Assembly (NCBI GenBank): GCA_963513935.1
Contig: OY740777.1
Span: forward strand, 15,921,092 to 15,985,091
DNA from: Aphrophora alni
Taxonomy: Eukaryota > Arthropoda > Insecta > Hemiptera > Aphrophoridae
Reading direction: 5' to 3'
Length of the DNA: 64,000 bases
Part shown: piece after piece, positions 23,494 through 33,260 of the stretch
Position numbering within the stretch: position 1 is the stretch's first letter
Layout: each line of letters opens with the position of its first letter
The notes under the pieces: generated by a model
What the model saw: the letters and a program-made list of their open reading frames with translations, nothing else
What the model was told of the DNA's origin: nothing
Databases searched by the model: none
Position numbers and translations under genes: made by a program

Positions 23494-24006
23494 TATACAA
23501 CAAATTTAACATAATCTAGTTTCATTTATGTTGGAAATTGAACACCGTTTCTTCAAAATCGGCGCAGGTTTAACGTATTTCGGAATTTTACTCCTTTATC
23601 CGCTTCGTTTACTAAATTGAACTATATTAGAAGTTTGTACAATGTGCAACATATATTTACTTCTTTAGAAATGCAGTTATCGCCGACATGCTGTCCTGTA
23701 ATAAATACAGGTCATATAAAAATACATTGATACCATTACATTTACATTTACCCTCCACGTTGTACTAAATAGTGCAATAGCCATTGTTCGAGTGTAGCTC
23801 TCCACGCACTGTCAAATGAATAGCAAACAAATCAAGACTAAAAGGTAAGAGCTCAAATTGATTTCCTAATAATGAGAATTATTGCTAGGTCCTGAAATTA
23901 AACGATTTGCCCTAATCATTGTGTCAACATAGTTATTAATCAAATTGGACTGAACGTTTTGAGGACTTGTGAAGAGGTTTGAAACGTACTTTTGAGGACG
24001 TACGAA
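23494..24006 (+). other. Upstream/5'-leader region of the aminopeptidase gene
   Basis: About 500 bp lie between the end of the nested TIR element (23493) and the start codon. There is no coding sequence, and I could not place a convincing TATA box or initiator, so the transcription start is undefined. The promoter therefore sits directly against transposon DNA. Confidence 0.35.
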
Positions 24007-24455
24007 ATGGAGAAGTGTAAACTTACACTCAAAGTGATAACATTGTGTTTAGTGTTTTTTGATTGTTCTTCAGCACCGAATAATTCGACAAATGTTCATC
24101 TTCTGCCATCCTCAATTATACCAGAAAGTTATGAAGTGAGCCTGTCTCCCAGGTTGTCCAACGGGACATTTACAGGGAGCGTGTTGATTACTGGTATCGC
24201 AGATGGAAATGTGAATGTAATTGTTTTGAACAGTGATGGGTTGAATATTTTGTCCGGTGTGGTGTACGATATGACTATGAAGGAGATCAATATTACCAGT
24301 ATAGAATGCTCCGATGAACAGATGTGCAGTCTTGAGCTTCAGGAACCTTTGTTGGCCGATGTAATTTACACGGTAGAACTTGATTTTAGCGGTACAATAA
24401 GGGAGGAACATGGGATATATGCTGATAAATATGAAGATTCTAATGGGACTAAACA
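24007..24455 (+). CDS. M1 zinc aminopeptidase (aminopeptidase-N-like), exon 1 with start codon
   Basis: First coding exon of a secreted or membrane-bound M1 metallopeptidase that would remove N-terminal residues from peptides. The exon encodes 149 codons plus 2 nt. A hydrophobic signal segment lies at residues 8-18 (LKVITLCLVFF), followed by a Ser/Ala-rich likely cleavage region (CSSAP). The beta-rich M1 N-terminal domain starts at residue ~32 (LPSSIIPESYEVSLSP, the usual 'P.hY.l.l.P' entry) and ends near GIYADKY, the equivalent of GfYrSsY in relatives. Several N-glycosylation sequons (NNS, NST, NGT, NIT) suit an extracellular protein. The start is the first AUG after an in-frame TGA at 23980 and has purine context (G at -3, G at +4). 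The exon ends in CA before a gtaagt donor at 24456, and the split codon completes as CAT with exon 2. Insect homologues are typically gut enzymes; that role is inferred from the family only. Confidence 0.88.
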
Positions 24456-25472
24456 GTAAGTATTTTGTGTGTGTGTTATTTTTAAGGAATTTAAATAGGT
24501 TTTATGAAGGTGCAAATCTCTTTGAGGTAGAGTAAGGCGTAGATGTTCGGAGTATACTTTTTTTTTCTAATAACCTCTAAGGTAGAGTTAGGATTTAAAA
24601 TTAAGTTAGGATGTAACAAATAAATGTGCTAAGTCCATTTGGTAGACACATAAACAGTCATCATGACAGAGCAAAAAAAGATAGGGAATGCTTGGCGTGC
24701 AATGTGCTAACGTGTCACAAATTACCAAAGGTAGAAATTCAAGGTCAGACTCGGCTCACCGACGATCAGTTGTCGGTGGCTGGATTTGGCACGAAGTTGC
24801 CGGTAACAGGAGAGACTGGACCAGTGGTAGAGACACTACCGGAACGTGGACAGAGTGTTGCCACGGGATAAAATCAATAATCGAAGAGAATTCGATACGA
24901 GGGATCAAAAATTTCTAGCTGTAGTAAATATGTAAACGTGTTTATCTATGAGAAAGCATCTTCTTCTGCTCATCCTTTCACGAGTTTTCACTTCTAGCGT
25001 GTGTAGGGGCTTACGCACCAGTATTTTATATTTTTTATAAGGCGATGATGACCGAGAGGTTTTTTCTACAAAAATCGATCTGCTCGTGCGCGGCGGAGTC
25101 ACGTGACCTTCACTTTCGATGATTCCAAATGTCAGAACCTGCACCTCTCTTTTGGGGGTTATAATTTTTCTGAAGTTGGTGTTCATTTGTATGACATAAT
25201 AACAATGTTTGTTTTTAGTTGATAGGTGAACCCAATCTTGACCATGATCTAGTACCTGTTTAACTATAACAAAGTTTGCATTCCTGTACCATGTTTTTGA
25301 GTAAGACACTTGTATGTTGAGGTGTGCTGTTTAAATAATTTAAACTTCAACCTTCTGATAAATCTAGTTATTTCTCATATTGCATTCGCGAACAGCTGTT
25401 TTTTTTTTTTTGTTTGTTTTTTTACTGAACATGGCCTTATCTAGAACGATAGGCTTCGACGGTCACAAACAT

Positions 25473-25846
25473 CATTATGATCTTGTTCTTCGGGGTTTGA
25501 CCGCGTCAAATTGTCTGCACGTTGAGTACAGCCGACGTTTCGGGCACTTTACAGATGTCCATTCTCAAGGCTTAACAAAAATGTCAAGTGAAGCGAGCCA
25601 TCCTAGGCCTGAGCTTATATAGTCCTGGAAGTGGACCCTTGTCGGGCCGCCGTTTGACTACCAATAATTCTATTGTTTTATTGTGACAGTTGTCGTTTCT
25701 GGAAGATATCTTAGCTGGATGGCTCGCTTCACTTGACATTTGTTAAGCCTTGAGAATGGACATCTGTAAAGTGCCCGAGACGTCGGTTGTACTCAACGTG
25801 CAGACAATATTGACGCGGTCGAACCCCGAAGAACAAGATCATAATG
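25473..25846. mobile_element. Palindromic Penelope-like ends (131-bp arms, 113-bp spacer)
   Basis: Arms 25473-25603 and 25717-25846 are ~95% identical inverted copies. Both contain the hairpin core CTTGAGAATGG...CCCGA(A/G)ACGTCGG (25531-25569 on -, 25749-25788 on +). The spacer is almost the same length as in the 26713-27985 palindrome. No coding remnant is visible in this one. Confidence 0.65.
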
Positions 25847-27006
25847 AAAGCTTTTTTTTTTTTTACAAATCTGAAAGATCGATTTTGAGATTCCTTGAGA
25901 TCAATTTTTTTTAGAATCATGCCTGTTGTATGTACAGTCCAAATCCGTTTATTAAATTTATAAACTTTAGTATGTGCCATCTCAAAACTTTTTTCCTTTC
26001 TTATTCATTTTTTTATAATTAGTCAAAATTTTGAAGTAGCTTCCATCAGACAAAAAATACGAATTTCTTTAAATTTAACATTTTTGATTAAATTCTGCAC
26101 AAGAACATGTTCATCTCTTCAAAAATTTACGGTTCGTGAGTTATCAAAAAAATTTTCGCTATTGAGTTGTTATAAAAAACGTATTTTTTTTTCAAAATCG
26201 GTCTTACGATTTCGTTTAAATTTTAGTGTAATGTGAAAATTAATGACACGGTATGCACAATTTAAAAATAATACTGTCAAGGAATAATTAGGAAGAAACA
26301 AAAATGAACCTTAAAAGCATAATTTTCATAAAATAAAATGTACAGTACAAACGAAACAACTTTAGCCCCTTATTCAAATACGCTATATTTTCAAAGACTC
26401 CGTCAGTGGTTCATTTTTACTTTCAGAAAATGATGACGTTTTTAGGATTTGTGAGTGCAGTGATAAGGATTAATACGGTTGTTGTGTCACAACGAGCTAG
26501 ATTAAAACAAAGAATCTTGTTTGATTGAACACTTGTAAGGTTTCATTGTTGTAGAGTCCTCAAACTATATGATGGGGTGTGGCACCGATGGTTTTCACGC
26601 TTCAAAGACAAGAAAGGAAACAAATTAGAGGCGTGTGTGTCATCTTGGTATTGAAATGTCGACAGTAAATCTTATAAAAACTCAATAATATCATTGAATA
26701 TAACCATTATAAGTTTATTACTTACGTCATAGCAATCTTGTGTTTAGTATTTATTTATTAATATTTCATTACAGCTGTTTCGGTATAACATATACCATCA
26801 TCAGATGAAACAACACACTGATACACATTTCACAAAAATAAATAATCATAAAATGTTTGGTACTGCAGTACAAGTCGAAAATAATATAAAATTAAGTTTA
26901 GATAGTTTAGATAATATAGCCACATCTTTCTAACGTGGTGGTCAACTGTTCACTGAGGGATTATATAATATATCTTATTGACAGTCACTCATAATCTTTG
27001 ACACTC

Positions 27007-27230
27007 TTATCTAAGCGTATCATATAGACAGTTGGATGCAAAATTCAATTTATCATTTAATAAACTGTCCGGGTTGGTTTTGAATTGTTTATATATTTGG
27101 TACTCTTCTAGTACATCCATAGTTCTGCTTTTGTTTAGAATGTGAATGATTTCCAGATTACTAGCAATGTCCGTGTATTTATGGTCATTAGATATATTAT
27201 AAGACTTACCGTCACAATAGTCTATGTTTG
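27007..27230 (-). pseudogene. Penelope-like protein C-terminal fragment (left arm)
   Basis: The - strand frame reads YTDIASNLEIIHILNKSRT, then MDVLEEYQIYKQFKTNPDS, then LLNDKLNF, and ends at the TAA complement of 27007-27009. The run 'LE..eIY......LLNDkL' close to a stop is typical of the end of the GIY-YIG endonuclease region in Penelope-like elements. Only about 70 residues remain, so the fragment is 5'-truncated; the segment itself is open. Confidence 0.65.
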
Positions 27231-27449
27231 TCTGTAGTTATATCACTACGGCCGTTTCGGCTATTCAGCCATTTTCAAGTGTTATGCGGGTATTACCGTT
27301 GTCTTAGTTTAAAATCACAAATTACGAACACACGACACATAACAAACACACAAGTTCTTTAAACATTTAAAACATGATGCAGTAGGCCCACTGTCACTTG
27401 AAAATGGCTGAATAGCCGAAACGGCCGTAGTGATATAACTACAGACAAA

Positions 27450-27670
27450 CATAGACTATTGTGACGGTAAGTCTTATAATATATCTAATGACCATAAATA
27501 CACGGACATTGCTAGTAATCTGGAAATCATTCACATTCTAAACAAAAGCAGAACTATGGATGTACTAGAAGAGTACCAAATATATAAACAATTCTAAAAC
27601 CGACCCGGACAGTTTATTAAATGATAAATTGAATTTTGCATCCAACTGTCTATATGATACGCTTAGATAA
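27450..27670 (+). pseudogene. Penelope-like protein C-terminal fragment (right arm, frameshifted)
   Basis: Inverted duplicate of the left-arm fragment. It reads the same through MDVLEEYQIYKQF, then a 1-nt insertion at about 27594 creates a stop. The left arm lacks the insertion, so the damage came after the duplication. Confidence 0.65.
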
Positions 27671-28255
27671 GAATGTCAAAGATTATGAGTGACTGTCAAT
27701 AAGATATATTATATAATCCCTCAATGAACAGTTGACCACCACGTTAGAAAGATGTGGCTATATTATCTAAACTATCTAAACTTTATTTTATATTATTTTC
27801 AACTTGTACTGCAGTACCAAACATTTTATGTTTATTTATTTTTGTGAAATGTGTATCAGTGTGTTGTGTAAATATGTTGTTTCATCTGATGATGGTATTT
27901 GTTATACCGAAACAGCTGTAATGTAATATTAATAAATAAATACTAAACACAAGATTGCTATGACGTAAGTAATTCAGTAATAAACCTATTTTAAAGCATT
28001 CATAAGGCAATATGGAATTTATAACCATTATGTTTTAAATTAACAGTGCATAAACATTCCACTAACATTACACTCAATATAAAAAATATTTATCGTAGTT
28101 ATATGCGAAAATATATCTTTCGTATATGTGAAGGGGGAAAAAATTTTTTTATTTTTTTATACTCTTTTTTCCCCCATGTAGGCTATTTATTATGGGCAAT
28201 CCCTCAAGGGTTCACTCTAGTAATTATGGGCATATTAATCCTGAAAGACCAAACA

Positions 28256-28525
28256 ACCTAACATAACCTAACCTAACCTAACCTAACCTAACATAACCTA
28301 ACCTAACATAACCTAACCTAACCTAACCTAACCTAACCTAACATAACCTAACATAACCTAACCTAACCTAACCTAACCTAACCTAACCTAACCTAACATA
28401 ACCTAACCTAACCTAACCTAACCTAACCTAACATAACATAACCTAACCTAACCTAACCTAACATAACCTAACCTAACGTAACCTAACCTAACCTAACCTA
28501 ACCTAACATAACCTAACCTAACCTA
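28256..28525. repeat. Interstitial telomere-like array (CCTAA)n with ACATAA variants
   Basis: About 270 bp of CCTAA pentamers on the + strand, interrupted at intervals by ATAA-type units. It has the same orientation as the 8785-9030 array but a different variant spectrum. Confidence 0.95.
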
Positions 28526-28529
28526 TACC

Positions 28530-28690
28530 TTTTTTCATAAAGTCTTGTGTTAGATCTCTGTTTTTTATTCTTTCATATCGAGTCTCACTTGACCAAAACA
28601 ACTCCTCTACTTTCCCAACCCTGATGCTATTAGAGTATTCGAAGGTAAAGAGCTCTTATTTTATCTTCTTTTCTTCCTTTTTACTTACCC
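28530..28690 (-). repeat. Dispersed repeat family A, copy 4
   Basis: Contains CCTGATGCTATTAGAGTATTC and 'ttatcttcttttcttcc', inverted relative to copy 1. It starts directly at the end of the telomere-like array. Confidence 0.6.
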
Positions 28691-28719
28691 AGTGGTCTAT
28701 TCAAAGTATAGTCCAAGTT

Positions 28720-28990
28720 TTCGACATGAACATGAAAGTTGGTATAGGGGAGTATAGTGTGATCATATTGAAATTCAAAAAATCTAAAAAACTGTTTTTT
28801 TGCTCATATCTCGAGTGTTATTCAACTTATAACTCACTGAAAACTCTGCAGATTTCAATTCTGCATGAACCCCACCTCTCTGCGCTGAAAAATAGCAAAG
28901 TTATTGTCAAAAATATAATTTCGAACTCTTGACTTCCCGTGAAAATATGTGGGCCTCATCACTGAACGAGCGTAGGAAGGGAAAGATTCT
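28720..28990 (+). repeat. Dispersed repeat family B, copy 5
   Basis: 'acatgaaagttggtatagggg', 'attgaaattcaaaaa', 'ctcgagtgttattcaactta' and 'tgcagatttcaattctgcatg', as in the 41850 copy. It ends at the TIR of the next element. Confidence 0.65.
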
Positions 28991-28997
28991 TCACATA

Positions 28998-29812
28998 TAC
29001 CAAGTGTCCTAAAAGTCCCATCCCCCCTATTATTTTTTGGGGAAATTTTATTACATAAAAGTCTATTATTACATGGAAATAGACAGATTTGCTTTGGGGA
29101 AAGTTTAGATAACCAAAGGAGGAGTTTTTGAACTATCAACATTTTCAACCCTTACCCCCAAAATGGGGTAGTTTGGGGGTAAGTCAAGAATTTTAAATAG
29201 GAACCCCTAGGAGTGATACCTCATTTTAAAGGTATTTTAAAAATTAGAATAATGACGTAAACTAGAGGTCTCTAAGTTCATCCTATCCAACATAGCGACC
29301 AATCGAATTGTGAATGTTAACTACAAACTCCGGTTGTTTTTATTATACATTACAAACTGCTCTATGTTGGTAAAATGGTGGTAAGAGCCTTTACCTTGTT
29401 TTTTTAGCTCAGATTAAGTTCTTGAAATGTCTACCATTTACTTCTTGACAGAAATAGATTCTGGACTCAAAAGCATGTTGTACATTTCGTAACATTTCCG
29501 GTGTAATTTATTAACGTAAAATTCACAATTCGATTGGTCACTATGTTGGGTAGGATGAACTTAGAGACCTCTAGTTTGCGCTATTATTCTTATTATTTAA
29601 AGGCCTTTAAAATGAGGTATCACTCAATAGGGGTTGCTATTTAAAATTCTTGACTTACCCCAAACTACCCCATTTTGGGGGTAAGGGTTGAAAATGTTGA
29701 TACTTCAAAAAACTCCTCGTTTTGTTATCTAAACTTTCCCCAAAGCAAATCTGTCTATTTCCATTAATAAAAAAAAATAATAGGGGGGGTGGGACTTTTA
29801 AGACACTTGGTA
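28998..29812. mobile_element. MITE with ~300-bp terminal inverted repeats and TA borders
   Basis: Starts TACCAAGTGTCCTAAAAGTC and ends with its inverse ...GACACTTGGTA, bordered by TA (28996-28997 and 29813-29814). The arms 28998-~29312 and ~29517-29812 pair almost throughout, around ~205 bp. It probably uses mariner-type transposition. Open frames in the arms are mirror artefacts. Confidence 0.75.
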
Positions 29813-29984
29813 TACAGCTTCGAGATTCACTAGAACGAGACACAGTAACACGAGCGAAGCGACTTAAGACTTCTTTAAACAAAAAAGGAAAAAATTCTTG
29901 TAGGCGATAATTATGTTTATAAGGGTCTCCTTTCAATATAATTTTGTGAATTGTTTTATTATTATTGTTCTAAGATATTTAAAT

Positions 29985-30290
29985 GGAGCCTAAACTTGTT
30001 TGGCTTGTAGGCTACCATAAACTGGTCCTAAGCGTAAATCGTGTTTGATTTAATAACGGTAGATAAGGTTATTTTTTGCCAATTATTTCTGGATGACAAT
30101 ATTTTTTAAATGTTAACAAAATTAGTATAGTCGGTTTTGAGAAATTACATCTTTTATAATAGCTTCAATGTCATTTTATTTTTTATTTATCCACGAACCG
30201 GCATTTTAGGAAAGATGATGATTTTCTTTTGTGACATCTAGATTCATCGGGACTTGGCTGAATTACATTTATAAATACTTTAACAAAACT
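29985..30290 (+). repeat. Dispersed repeat family C, copy 2
   Basis: 'gcctaaacttgtttggcttgt...ccataaactggtc', 'gtaaatcgtgtttgattt' and 'gccaattatttctgg', matching the 38685, 42890 and 55200 copies. Confidence 0.6.
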
Positions 30291-32369
30291 TATGTTTGTT
30301 ATATTAATTTATTTTAATGATTTATTTTAAACAAAAGCCACAATGTTGTGCGACCAAAATACAACAAAACAGTTTGTTATCTATAATTTATTTAATGATT
30401 TAAATGTTTATTTTTGAATATTTTTGAATAATAATTATTATTAGATTTTAATTGTTCAATATTATTTTTGATTACCTGTTATTTGTTTAGTTCTTCCTAA
30501 ATCTGCATAATGTGAAAATATAAATAATACACCTGACACAATATATATCGCTTAAAGACAAATCTTAATTTATTTAATCAACATATCAAAATGATAAAAA
30601 AACGTACATTTATTCAATTAGTGTCTAAATTTACTTCACTCATTCCTCAAGCATTCCTTAATGTTATGTAATATACAAAATTATCTTAACTAATTGTCCT
30701 TTCCTATGCTAGATTCTATAACTAAAACATCAAATTTCCGCAATATGGCGTTATTTTGAATGAAATTAATCTGTTATTTGAATTACTTTATCTTTACCAC
30801 AATTAATAATGCTTTTAGCACACAAACAATTATTCCTGTACAAAATTAAATTTTATTAAATCTTTATTCAATTTGTTAGTTATTAATTTATTTTCTAGCT
30901 CTTTTTAATTATTTAATTAATTCTCTTATCTCTTTATACGGGTCGTTAGGTTCTTTTATGGCTCAATTAAAGTGAATTATTTTAGAAAGTGAATTTATAA
31001 TTTTAGTGAACATGAATTAAAATTGTACTTATCGTTGGAACAGCCTTCCCCTTTGATCGACGAAAACACTCTCCACAACACAACACAATGATGGCTTTAA
31101 ATTGATTTAGATATATAAAAAAAAACAAAACACTCCACACACTATCTCCAACAACTTAATCCTGGAATTCGGACTGGTGCTCCTCTCCAAGTATCCACTG
31201 GCGATGAATCAGATCCTCCAAAATATTTTAACCTGCTCCAAAATCTCATCAAAACTTTGAATGAAACTACTAAACTCTCTTTTCAACTTTGATTCACAAC
31301 TAATTAATCTACTCGACGTATTGACACAGAGAACCCTAGTCTCGTGTTCAATATAACTCCGCTTTGTCTGTCCCACAGAATACTCTCTGTGCCAGGACCT
31401 CTCCTCACAACTCCAGATTTTAGACTCCCTTACTTTTTTTTAAAATTTTCGACGCCAAAACCTCTCCCTTCTTCCCAACACTTCCCTTAGCTTTCACTCC
31501 TCTGATTCGCTCGCTGAATTCTAGATTTCTCCCCAGATGTTGTTCTTTTTTCTTAGTGGCTGTATTTTTTAAATTCGTTAGCTTTCACCATGTGTTTGGT
31601 TTCTGATTGGCCGACCAATTTCCTTTTGTCGGTTTCTCATGTTTTTTAGAAGTACCGTTATACTTTCTAGCGTGTCCCATCAGGTCTCTCACCCTGTAGA
31701 TTTCTCTTTTTTGTTTTTTATACATCCAGCTGCGTGACATAAAATCTTCCGTTAGGTACCGTGACAAATTGTTTAATGTTAGCACGTGTACACTACAAGG
31801 TTAGCGAAACTGCCTCTTTTCTCTTTGGCACGCTTTCTCTCCTAATTTGTTGTGCACAGATGCCCTTTTGATTTTTTAAAATAATATTTTCTGTTACCAG
31901 ATGATACTAGTTGTCCTTTATATTTCTATCATTTAATTTAGTTTTCCCTTTATATCATAAGTTACATGTAATTACTCATTATTATAGAGATCGTTGTTAT
32001 CCTTTTTATTATTTATTTATTTGATAAAACGATATCGTTATAATACTCTTTTCTTCCTTTTTTATAAGGCAATAATGACAGAGATCCTTTAAACATAAAG
32101 GAAAAATATGTTCTGTTTAACTATTTATTATTGTTTTTTTAGCAAATTAATGATCTGTATATATATTTTTTTTTTGCTCACTTTTATTTGGTCCATTAAT
32201 CTACACATTTTAAAAATTAATAATTTACTAGAATGAAGAAAGACTAGTTTTTCCACATGCTGTAGAAAATCAACAAAGTTTTGAACGTTGTGAAAGCCCT
32301 TAAAAAATCATCACTTTTTGAAATTACGGCAATTTTTATAAGGCGCAAAACCTTGCAGTCTTCATCGCC

Positions 32370-32580
32370 TTAAAAAAAAAGAGTATAAAATAAAGACCTC
32401 AAGCCTTCAAATACTCTAATAGCTAGAGTCGAATAACCTCTAGAGTTTACTAAAATACCAGTCTGAAGAGAACAAGAGTAAGTCAAATACACAGAAAAAG
32501 ACCAAGACTACAACATACAAATAAGGTGTAGATCCAGCTAGGTCTCCTTGGGATTGACAAGATTAAAATGATTATGCTTA
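32370..32580 (+). repeat. Dispersed repeat family A, copy 5
   Basis: 'ataaagacctcaagccttc', 'aatactctaatagc', 'agaacaagagtaagtcaa' and GTGTAGATCCAGCTAGGTCT. Confidence 0.7.
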
Positions 32581-32694
32581 CTTCCTAAATAAACACAAGT
32601 ATAGTGGAATGAAATGATTGAAACTCTCTATTACTTCAAAAATTGTTAAATTACTTAACTAAACCTACGCAACTTTTCTATACAGTGTTACAGT

Positions 32695-32990
32695 TCCAAA
32701 TTTGGTAATGTTTCTGGTCTTTTTTTAGATATTCATAAAACATTTGAACCTTAACTCGTTAATAAATAAATTATATATTATATATACCAGTACTAGAATG
32801 GTGCCATTTTTGTAATTAAAATCACTCTATAGTGGTAGGAAGCAGCAATATGTTAGAGTTGGATTGATGAAAAGTTCAATATTTAGGAAGCCTCATGGTA
32901 TCCCTCAAGGTTCTGTATTAGGTCCAAATTTGTTCTTAATCAATGATTTATTTTTATATCCATTTAAGTTATTTGGATTTTAATATTTAA
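32695..32990 (+). pseudogene. LINE reverse-transcriptase fragment, copy 1
   Basis: Frames with breaks read LFLDIHKTFEP (palm motif A region, 'FLDi.KAFD'), then RKQQYVRVGLMKSS, then HGIPQGSVLGPNLFLIND (the GxPQGSxLGP motif). This is the central part of a jockey/CR1-type non-LTR reverse transcriptase. The same segment recurs at 35690-36485 and 36735-36960, each damaged differently. Confidence 0.75.
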
Positions 32991-32997
32991 TTTATTT

Positions 32998-33020
32998 TGT
33001 TGTTGTTGTTGTTGTTGTTG
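32998..33020. repeat. (TTG)n microsatellite
   Basis: Short GTT/TTG run between the LINE scrap and family A copy 6. Confidence 0.8.
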
Positions 33021-33064
33021 ATTACCAAGGCGAAAAAACTCTTGGTAATCAAAGTAATCTTCCC

Positions 33065-33260
33065 CTTATAAAAAAAGAAGAAGAAAAGAACATATGTCCC
33101 CCCAGCCTTCGAGTACTCTAATAGTGTCATGGTTAGAAGAGAATAAAAATTGGTCACAACACTCCTGAAAGAGAAATATCTCACCCAAGAGTACTTTAAG
33201 AAAAGTGTAGATCTAGCTGCGCTACCTCAGGATTCCCATACTCACCTCAGGATTATGTGA
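33065..33260 (+). repeat. Dispersed repeat family A, copy 6
   Basis: 'ccttcgagtactctaatagtg', 'gttagaagagaataaaaattgg' and GTGTAGATCTAGCTG. Confidence 0.65.

Larger units (their letters stand above)
26713..27985. mobile_element. Head-to-head pair of truncated Penelope-like retroelements (1.27-kb palindrome)
   Basis: Arms 26713-27281 and 27394-27985 are inverted copies, about 95% alike, around a 112-bp spacer. Each arm has a GAAAC hairpin core at its inner end (27249-27281 and 27394-27427) and another at its outer end (26772-26804 and 27886-27918). Between them is the tail of a Penelope-type reverse transcriptase/GIY-YIG protein. Inverted, 5'-truncated pairs and repeated ends are known habits of Penelope-like elements. 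Confidence 0.75.

Noticed and set aside
24112..24411. 99-codon open frame on the - strand
   Set aside because: Antisense shadow of aminopeptidase exon 1.
24626..24918. Two overlapping frames (~80 codons) just after exon 1
   Set aside because: No domain, no splice signals in phase with exons 1 and 2, and the exon 1-2 junction is already complete.
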